Shown: positions 56,497 to 64,000 of the stretch, piece by piece
How the letters are laid out: every line of letters begins with the position of its first letter
Position numbering within the stretch: position 1 is the stretch's first letter
Origin: Massospora cicadina
Lineage: Eukaryota > Entomophthoromycota > Entomophthoromycetes > Entomophthorales > Entomophthoraceae
Assembly (NCBI GenBank): GCA_022478985.1
Contig: JAKSZP010017470.1
Location: 21,950-85,949 of the forward strand
DNA length: 64,000 bases
Reading direction: 5' to 3'
The notes under the pieces: generated by a model
Database searches by the model: none
What the model was told of the DNA's origin: nothing
The model's input: the letters and a program-made list of their open reading frames with translations, nothing else
Made by a program: the position numbers and the translations under genes

Positions 56497-59400
56497 TTAG
56501 TACCAGGGGAGGCACCCCCAGAGAAGTGATGCTATATCTTGTTGCCAGCGGGAACGCCAAATTATGGGGAGGGAAAGGGAACGTGTGAAGGGGCCGTAGC
56601 CACTATTGAGAACATGTGGAAGAAGGGGTCTGATTTGATGAACCAGACTGGGAACCAGGAGGATACCAGCTGTTGGCAACGTGGTGGGAGGTATCCAAAC
56701 ATCCACACTTGAAAGTGGTCCACTAAATGAGACCAAAATCTGTGGACAGTTTCTGGGAGGGTGGGGGTGGAGCCTGTGATGGCATCTAAGACAATCGTGT
56801 GGATGGTCCACATGGCGATTGCAACCACTAGAGCATGGAGGGAGGGTGGAAGGGAGGAGGCCATTGATAGAGCAAACATATCTCTTGACAGACTGAAGGG
56901 ATGCATTTGATCCTGGCCCAGCAGACGTTGAACTTCGCGCCATATCACATTAGAGGTGGGGCACTTCTCCAGGCGGTGGAACAGCGTTCCATACTGGCCA
57001 CACATGACACAGGATGAGTGTAAAGCATTAAAGCGCTCAGCTGTATGATACACCCACCTCAGGCAGTGCCACACATGGGAGCGGACTTGAGGCTGCAACA
57101 GAGGGTGATGTATGTATTTCCAGATAGTTTTTTGGGTCTCAATGGAGTAAGAGATGTCCATCATGTCCAGGTAGTCCACCCTGGATAGGACATGGGGCCA
57201 AATGGGGATCATGCCATCATGGATGGGTAGCCCTGTACCTCTTGCGTGAACTGAGGAGAGAGGCGGCCTCTTTGGGTTGTATGTCTGCTAATATGAATTC
57301 TCCTTTCTGCGCTCCGCATGGAGATTAGGATTATTTATAGTGGGTTTTAGTACCGTGAGGACCTGTGGCCAATGTGTGTGATGCGAGGTATTTCATCAGG
57401 GAGTGGGGGTTCAATGGATTGTTGAGGCCCAAGGCGCGGGAGAAGTTGGAGCGTGCTGCGTGGGACCAGTGTTGGGAGGGGAGTGTAGGGGCAGTGACAG
57501 CCGCGATCCAGGTGCCCAGGATCTTGGCAGCATGGGCTTTGAAGTCAAGCAGGCCCATGCCACCATGATGATGAGGGCCAAACATGACCTCTAGCCGCAC
57601 TGGTGGAGGGCGGCCTGAAAAAAGCCATCCTTGCAGCAAGGCATACAAGAATTTGAAGAAGCTTGGGGAGAAGGGGATGGCGTGGGCTCCGAACCAGACT
57701 TTGGATAGGAGCATAGAGTTGGCTAAAACAACCCCGCCAGTAAGGGAAGTAGGGTGGGCTCTGAGAGAGGCGATTCGCTTCGTCATGTTGTCCAGAATAT
57801 GGCACTCCATTACTGCTGACACGTATCCGCCTGCCTCCATCCACACGCCCAGATGGCGTACCAGTCCTATGGTAGGACGTGGCACGAAGGGGAGCACCAG
57901 TGGAGCGGTGTGTGTTGAATTAGTAGGGCGTGGACGTGGGCGAGCAGATAGGCTGGGTTGGGAACTAATTGCTGGGGTCCAGCAGTTCTGAAACCAACCA
58001 AGGAGGATGATTTTGATTTTGGAGGCGTTCAGTGCCGCGTTGCTTACCCAGGAATATTCCTGGATGAGAGCTTCAAGCGCGCGTGCATCTTAATTATTAG
58101 ACACCCCAACTACACAATCATCTGCAAACGCCATTATCTTGACTGGGGCTTGGCCTGGCACATGGACCCCAGTGAGTTGGGCATTCACATTTCGCAGTAG
58201 TGGGTCAAGGCTGAAGTTATATAAGAGTGGGCTGAGGGGGTCCCCTTGTCACAAGCCCCTTTGAGGGCGGACTACTTCCGTTAGGAAGCCAGGGCCACGC
58301 ACTGCCATTGTTGCAGATTCCGTGAGCAGCATCACCCAGTTTATGAAGCGAGGGGGTAGGCGGAATTGATGGAGGCAGGCCCTAAGGTATTCCCAGTTAA
58401 CTCTATCATAGGCCTTTTGTTGGTCCAAGAATACAAGTGCCCCAGAGGCTGTGGACTGACATACATTAGCCACAGAGTGCACGTTATCCCAAATTGACCT
58501 TCTGGGGATGAAACCGAATTGTTCTGGAGAGATGGTGGCAGATGCTACAGTCCCTAATCGGTTAGCCATAATTTTTGTTAAAATTTTAGTGTCTGTGTTT
58601 GTTAAAGAAATGGGGCGCCAGTTGGCTAAGTCTAGCTTATCCCCTTTCTTGAAGAGTGTGACAGTAAAGGCCTCATGTCCTCCTGGTAGGAGGCGCGTTT
58701 CCAACAGGTTTTGGTTAAGTGAGGCGAGCAGTAATGGGGATATATATTTGAAATATTTTTTGTAGAACTCATATGGAATGCCATCTGGGCCTGGGCATTT
58801 TTGGTTTGGCGCACCACGAATGGCTGTCCATAATTTGTTTGGAGTAATTTAATTCATTATTTCTGGGTATTAGAAAATGATGCGGATGTGGGCTCAGTTG
58901 AGAAATTCCACCACTTTGGCCAGCTGAATTGGTTCAGCTTGGTACAACTTAAGGTAATATTTTTGCGTTTCAATTGCCACTTCAGCCAGTGTATCCGCAA
59001 TGAAATTATCCGATCTTTGCACCTGTGTGCAGGCCACACTCTGGCATGGTGTGAAAATTTTTTAAAGAAATATGAAGTGCACTTGTCACCTTTTGTGATA
59101 TATGTGGCCCTGTATTGAACACAAACCCAATGTTTGTGTTGCCTTTCGAGTGCGTTGAGGTGGGCAGCTGCCTCCGCCCTCTTCTGGCCCCATGTAGGGC
59201 TGTATCCTGTAACTAGGATATTGGACTCCAAGTGTGCCAACTCTGCCAGAGTGCATGAGATAACCGCCGATGTGGCTCAGGAGCATCTGGAGGAGAGATG
59301 GCGAGAGTGGCAGATGGTGTCCTCTTTGAAAGTTGCCCCTGCGGAAATGGGGTCCACGCAAAATGGTGCAACAAACTTTTTTGCTAAAGTTGCCTCTTCC

Positions 59401-60186
59401 ACCCACATGGAAAATCCTGGCGATGCGAGCTTGGGGGGGCGGATTTTGCACCAATGTGGGGCCTTAGCAACTGTGACAGGTAGGTGGTAGGTTATTGAGA
59501 CCAGCCGATGGTCAGAGAATTCTATTTTTATTGTTTTGAAATGGGAGATATGGGGTTGGAATTTCGCCAGTGCTAGAATAAGGTCGATGTGGGTCATGGA
59601 CCTTAATTGGCTGTTGTGGACATGGGGACGTGTCATGTTTTTGAGCAGCGGGGCATTTCGCAGCAGCGCATCCATTAACCCAAGGGTGGCCTTTAGAATG
59701 CATAGTTCTACGTGACCCTGTGGGGCGTGGGGTGAGGAAGGCCACCAGTCCGTTGGTGTGGTTAGCCAAAAGTTCATGTCGCCAACTAGGAAAAAATCTG
59801 GGAGTAGTGGGAGTGATTTGACTGATGAGAAAATTTCCTGACGCTTGTGTGCACCATTTGGGGCATAGATGTTGACGATTGCGTGCACTACATTGGCCCA
59901 CAAGAAAGTGACAACAAGCACTCGGCCATTTAATAATGTTTCTGAGGATACAAATTTGAAAAATTATTTTTCTGAATTAGCACCTCACAGTGCTTTGACC
60001 AAAAGGATAGGGATGGGAGGAGCATTGTTTTCCAAGTTTCCTTGGAACCTCGTGGACAGTGGGACTCCTGGATGGCCAGGATATTCACAGGTAAATTGTG
60101 TTGTAAAAAACTCAGTTTACTAGCCTGAGACAGGGAGGCCTTGAGTCTGGCGATATTCAATGTCCCTAAAGTGAAGGTTCCCCCAT
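56497..60186 (-). pseudogene. LINE-D ORF2: endonuclease, reverse transcriptase, zf-RVT
   Basis: ATG 60186 lies six bases after the ORF1 stop, in frame. A one-base loss then shifts the start. Endonuclease: ILAIQESHCPRGSKETWKTM, GDMNFW and EFSDHRLVSITYHL. RT: NWRPISLTNTDTKILTKIMA, EQFGFIPRRSIWDNVHSVAN and LVFLDQQKAYDRVNWEYLRA, with the TGA in RQGDP at 58249-58251. The C-terminal region (57331-57897) begins LPFVPRPTIGLVRHLGVWME. The zf-RVT part (56562-57212) has CVMCGQYGTLFHRLEKC. Several frame changes occur. No RNase H domain. Confidence 0.9.
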
Positions 60187-60192
60187 CGCACC

Positions 60193-61482
60193 TTAGGTGT
60201 GAGGGGGTGGGCCCCCAGGCCCACCAGCCTCTTCTAGATCCTTATGGGCCTTCACAGCAGCACGGGTGTTAGCAGCAACGCTATTGGAGTTTTTGTTGAT
60301 TTTTGCAGAAAGAGTCGCGTTGGCTTTAGTCTTCACTTTTTGTTTTCCCAATGTTGGACAAATTTTTTGTAGTGCAGATGAGTTCGGTGCACCATTGAAT
60401 GGGTCAAAAAAATTTTCAGTTGGTATAGGTCCCAAGTCAGTTTCAACCAGAGCTTGGATGCAACGATTGGGTGAGATTGAATCTCCCATTGGATCCTCAG
60501 ATTGAGTGGCCTGCTCAACATGGGCTTCCCAATCTTATTGGTTGATGGATTCCCGAGTTGCTTCTGCTATGAAGGTTTCCATGTCCTCCCATCATTGTGA
60601 GTGTGGGATAGCGGTGGTGGCCTTGGCCGCTTCCTTGGCCATGGCCCTATGGGCCTGCTTGGCCTTCTTCCACTCTTGTGGGGAGATAGGCTTTACCAGT
60701 AGGTAGCAGCCTTGTGCTCCCCACGGGAAAGCCTCCTTGGTGCTTGCGGTTGGTTCGTAGTGCGCCTCTCTGTTGGCCATGGCTGCTGAGGGGTGCTCTT
60801 GGAATGTGACGCCCTCCTTGATGGGGCATGCGTGCACCTTATGGCTGAACATGTCACAGTGGGTGCAAATGGGGGGCGCGCTGTCCATTGTCACCCAGAA
60901 TAGGTGGGTGGTATGCCCTGCTATATCAATAAAAGTGGAGTTCAGGATCTGGGTTAGGTCCTTCATGATCTCCTCAGTTGGGGTCAGAACTGCGATGGCT
61001 TTGCCAGTACACAGGTGTGGCATCAGCGTGAAGTGTTGCATTTCTAAAGATTGTATTTCGCCATATACAGCGAGACCATCTTTCAGGTGTTGTTCCAAAA
61101 TGTCACATTTTACCATAGTAGGCAAAAAGTCAAACGTGAGGAAAATTTGGTTTGATTTTGTCCATCTGGTGTGTTTGGTTTCAATGACCCATTGCCCTTT
61201 GGGGAGGTCAACCACTACGCACACTGCTGCAGCCTCATCTGCTGCCTTTTTGCTTTTGAAACCTAGGCCCAGCTAACTGCATGACATGGAGTGAGGTGCA
61301 ACGTACACTGCGGTTGGGAAAATTGTGTGCACGTCTTCACAAAATTTTTCCCATAAGGCCATTTTTTGGATGTCCAGAAACACGTGGACTCCAAATTCCA
61401 CCGATGAAAGTGGCTGAGAGTGTGGCGTGTTGATGTACTGGTTGCATCGTGCTTGCCATGCGAGTATCTCAGGGGAAATCAT
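60193..61482 (-). pseudogene. LINE-D ORF1 with CCHC knuckle
   Basis: A 429-codon frame from ATG 61482 (MISPEILAWQARCNQYINTP) to the TAA at 60195-60193, with about four premature stops but no frame change. Features: HVFLDIQKMALWEKFCEDVH (about residue 30), YGEIQSLEMQHFTLMPHL (about 145), an intact CCHC knuckle CTHCDMFSHKVHAC (about residues 206-219), then a Lys/Ala-rich and Pro-rich C-terminus ending GGPPPHT. It probably binds element RNA. The N-terminal half could be an RNA-binding fold, not proven. The leader begins about 220 bp upstream. Confidence 0.85.
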
Positions 61483-61615
61483 GACCGCCAGTTTTTTAAG
61501 ATTTTTGTCTATTCTGCTGGATTCTCCAGGGCGTTTTCAAACGTTGGAGGCCGCGGGCCTTCCACCTGCTCCTCTTACCTTCCTTGCCCAACTGCTCCCT
61601 GACATGGGCGCAGAC

Positions 61616-61685
61616 TAATCTCCTCTGTGAGATTATCAAACTAGATTCAGTCTTGAATTGAATAGGTTGCAAAAGTGATTGCAAC
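61616..61685 (-). promoter_or_regulatory. LINE-D 5' leader hairpins
   Basis: Perfect inverted repeats at 61616-61635 (TAATCTC/GAGATTA) and 61666-61685 (GTTGCAA/TTGCAAC), 30 bp apart, within 90 bp of the element start. Confidence 0.65.
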
Positions 61686-61710
61686 GAGAAAGAAAAGTTT
61701 CATTTTTTTA

Positions 61711-61889
61711 TTATCAAATTTAATAAACTAGTTCATTCAAGTTTATTATTAATTTTTAATTTCTTTATTCTTTTACTATAATATATTTAACTCATTTAGT
61801 TTATCTTTTATTTAATCTATATTTATTTCATAAGCTTTCATTAGTAGATTTTATTATAAATTGAATTATTTTAAAGCAATAATGAATTA
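61711..61889. other. AT-rich spacer between LINE-D and SINE-2
   Basis: No gene. It is very AT-rich, with several imperfect TTTAATTTA-like strings. Confidence 0.6.
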
Positions 61890-62202
61890 AATAAACTAAG
61901 TACCAGGGGAGGATACCCCAGTGGTAGAATATGGACCCTCTACCACTGCCTCCCAAGTTCAATCCTGATCAATGAACTTTGGGTAGTGGACAATTATGAC
62001 TGTGTTGGCGTTGCACACCAATGCCCCAAACTTAGATATCAATTAACAAAGGTGGTCCATGGAGTTCAGGGCCTATCATACACTGCACATGATGGTTTTC
62101 CAGATTTTATCCTCCTTTCCCATTCATTCAAATTTCCCCTTAATTGGTGCAGTATCATCCTCAGGTCGGCCCACCTTAAATAAAATGAATAAACTAAGTA
62201 CC
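61890..62202 (+). mobile_element. SINE-2, tRNA-headed SINE with 15-bp target duplication
   Basis: The body, 61905-62187 (283 bp), is flanked by AATAAACTAAGTACC at 61890-61904 and 62188-62202. The head AGGGGAGGATACCCC leads to an A box (GTGGTAGAATATGG, 61921-61934) and a B box (GTTCAATCC, 61957-61965), spaced as in a tRNA. These are internal RNA polymerase III promoter elements. The middle is unrelated to tRNA. The tail is GGTCGGCCCACC then AATAAAATG. It encodes no protein, so it relies on a LINE for movement. Confidence 0.9.
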
Positions 62203-62651
62203 TTTTATTAAAACTAAGTTAAATTAAACTAAGTACCTTTATTGCTAAAGGCTACAAATTGATTCACCTCATATGTTTAAATCTTATTTTCATATATATA
62301 TATAGTTTATTGAACAAAATGCTATTCTGTGCCTTTTAGCCTTATTTTCCAAGGTTTTGCCAGCTTAAAAATTTAAACAATGTAATATTCCTTTAAGTTG
62401 ACACACCTTAAACAAAAATCACTAACCATTCGCCCAGACCCAATTGGACCTATTGAATCAACGTAAAACCATCACTGCTTAAAAACCTAGTTAAATTATC
62501 AAATCAGCCAGTCACTTATTACTTACTAAAATGATTACCTTGAAGTAAGCCAAAATGACCACCAACCACTTGGAAAACCATTAAAACTATTTAATTAACT
62601 AAATATAAAACTGCTCATATGTCACAATATACCCAAACTATAAAAGAATAC
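62203..62651. other. AT-rich region without genes
   Basis: No gene or RNA was seen. It contains repeated AACTAAGTACCTTT and a (TA)n run near 62293. Confidence 0.6.
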
Positions 62652-63459
62652 TGTCAGGGAAACTGGAGTGCAGGAGATCGCTGAAGGGAAAGACATAAGC
62701 CTAAGGTGATACAACAAGGCCAAATGACCCAACAAAATGAAGAGACATCCTAAATGGTCAGTATTGTGTTTCCATATATTGTTTAAAGCAAAACGCACAC
62801 CAAACTGGACACAACCATCAGGGATAAGAGGCTCTGGGAGCTTGGAAGGGTGGCATAAAATCTAGGGTAAAGGCCAGAAAAATAGGATGAGGCAGAGCCG
62901 GTGGAATAGGTGGTGGAGTGGGTGAAGGGCTCACGTACAGCAGTGGGTGCAAACCAGAGCGGAAAACAAACTCCAGTCATCACAGAACTTCGGAGAGATA
63001 AATTTCTTTGTTGAAGAAAACAAAAATTATATAGGAAACTGGCCTAATATTTCTAGACTTTATTAGGGTGATAAGAATATTTGAGAAAAGCAAAGCCTTT
63101 CTCATCTTGGGACTTAATTTATAGGGTGTTGATTCAAGAAAGATTCTAAATGGTTATTGAAATATGATTTGAGCTACAAATTCATCGTTCTTCAACAAAA
63201 TCAATCTTTTTGAATTTGGCTGGATTTCATAACCTCATATCTTGTAATTTTCTGGGTTTTAAGTTTGATTCCCACCTGGGGTTTCACCTCAAATAAGTCA
63301 TTTTTCTCAGCCCTGGCTGCAAAGCCAAAGCCCATTTTTTGTCAATGACCTTAGAAAGGTCATCAGTGACCCTTAGGGGCTCTGATCTCTGCCCCAAGCG
63401 CTTGTTGGACTTGGCTAGATGGGCGGTTAATTCCAGAGAATATGTTACTAGCTGTGACA
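62652..63459 (-). repeat. Gypsy-5 3' LTR
   Basis: On the minus strand it starts TGTCACAGCTAG at 63459, after a purine-rich CCAAGAGTGAAGAGTGA, and ends TTTCCCTGACA at 62652. The 808 bp resemble the 854 bp of the Gypsy-4 LTR. The end sequence TGTCA/TGACA is an inverted pair. Confidence 0.65.
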
Positions 63460-63499
63460 TCACTCTTCACTCTTGGATGGGGTTCTACATTTCTTAGGG

Positions 63500-64000
63500 G
63501 ACATTGGTCAAGGCTAAGTTCTTGTGGGGAGTAGGTAGCTTCATGACAGCTAAAGAGGATTAGGTGGCAGGACCTGCGGCATCTGAAAATCTAGAGCGAA
63601 AGTCATAAATTAGGTCCTGAGCATTGGTCATGTCCTGATAAGATACCCAGCTGTTCTCTGTCTCATCATATCCTTTCCAGGACGCCAAGTATTGCAGGCG
63701 GCATCAGGATAGGTGAGAAGCAAGAATGGCATCAATCTCATATTGGGGTTCACCATCCAAAATGACAGGATCTGGGAGAGGTGGCATAGGACCATTGAAG
63801 GGGGTCAGGAGGCATTCATGTAAGGTGCTGAACACTTTGATTGAGGGGGTAAGTCAACCTGGTAAGCTGATGGGCCAACTTTCTTAAGGATCTTGAAGGG
63901 TTAAACACGCTTGTGACCTAACTTGTGGCAGGGTTGCTTCAGGTGGAGATTCTTGGCGTTGACCATGACCAAGTCACCAGGCTTATACTCAGGCCCTTCA
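63500..64000 (-). pseudogene. Gypsy-5 integrase C-terminus with chromodomain, partial
   Basis: Minus-strand reading from the edge gives EGPEYKPGDLVMVNAKNLHL, then KQPCHKLGHKRV and a stop, KILKKVGPSAYQVDLP, and further on a chromodomain-like SWKGYDETENSWVSYQD. This parallels Gypsy-4 (GPTYKEGDLMMLDAHN and SWKGFDAAENSWV). Frame changes and one stop are present. Confidence 0.75.

Larger units (their letters stand above)
56415..61710 (-). mobile_element. LINE-D, full length, with 11-bp target duplication
   Basis: The body is 56426-61699 (5274 bp). TCATTTTTTTA occurs at 56415-56425 and 61700-61710. The order of parts is identical to LINE-C: 5' hairpins, ORF1 (60193-61482), ORF2 (56497-60186), 3' UTR with an AATAAATC-type tail. 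It is the best copy for ORF1 because one frame runs the full length. Confidence 0.95.
62652..64000 (-). mobile_element. Gypsy-5, chromodomain Ty3/gypsy, 3' end only (cut by right edge)
   Basis: The 3' LTR is followed by the integrase C-terminus with chromodomain. It belongs to the same broad group as Gypsy-4 but is clearly diverged. The rest of pol lies beyond the window. Confidence 0.8.

Noticed and set aside
61899..61912. AGTACCAGGGGAGG shared by SINE-2 and the LINE-C and -D 3' regions (51043, 56499)
   Set aside because: In SINE-2 the AGTACC part belongs to the target duplication and is absent beside SINE-1, and the match is antisense to the LINE. Only about eight bases remain, so chance is likely.
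1..64000. Host protein-coding genes, rRNA, CRISPR-like arrays or prokaryotic features
   Set aside because: No long frame outside transposon relics, no rRNA-like sequence, and no regularly spaced repeat-spacer array. The repeats found are LTRs, SINEs, MITE-like units or minisatellites.

Overview
This window is transposon-on-transposon heterochromatin from a fungus. No complete host gene, rRNA or functional tRNA is visible. Chromodomain Ty3/gypsy pol, zinc-ribbon LINEs and AT-rich intergenic DNA suggest a filamentous fungus, most likely a basidiomycete with a repeat-expanded genome. The species cannot be named from the sequence.

Layout. LINE-A (minus, cut by the left edge, to ~3183) and LINE-B (plus, ~3305-8440) stand head to head. 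LINE-B carries a solo LTR (5585-6340). Gypsy-1 (8441-18011, minus) has two ~910-bp LTRs and a foreign 1.93-kb insert (13028-14957) with a 15-bp target duplication. About 18.0-28.3 kb is AT-rich, with Ty1/copia 5' ends in direct repeat (20980-25430). SINE-1 lies at 28305-28583. Decayed Gypsy-3 (28.7-33.7 kb and probably beyond) is broken by a second solo LTR (33677-34424). A partial LTR (~36190-36676) abuts chromovirus Gypsy-4 (36677-41000, minus, no gag). Gypsy-2 (41001-48514, minus) has both LTRs. AT-rich DNA with tandem repeats and palindromic MITE-like units follows. Two full-length LINEs (C 50963-56240, D 56426-61699, both minus) stand in tandem with target duplications. SINE-2 (61905-62187) and the 3' end of a second chromovirus, Gypsy-5 (62652 to the edge), close the window.

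How the parts work together. The LINEs encode an ORF1 with a CCHC knuckle and an ORF2 with APE endonuclease, reverse transcriptase and zf-RVT. The two ORFs are in one frame, separated by a single TAA. The SINEs have a tRNA-like head with A and B boxes, and a 3' tail resembling the LINE 3' terminus, so the LINE is the likely mobilising enzyme. The gypsy elements carry the usual gag-PR-RT-RNase H-IN order, all damaged.

The most unusual feature is an antisense gene-like frame between integrase and the 3' LTR of Gypsy-2 (about 42248-43771, plus strand). It has a downstream AATAAA and a shorter homologous trace at the same place in Gypsy-1. Next are the 1.93-kb retroposed gag-like insert, an in-frame PR-RT deletion in Gypsy-2, and the paired 5' hairpins shared by all four LINEs.
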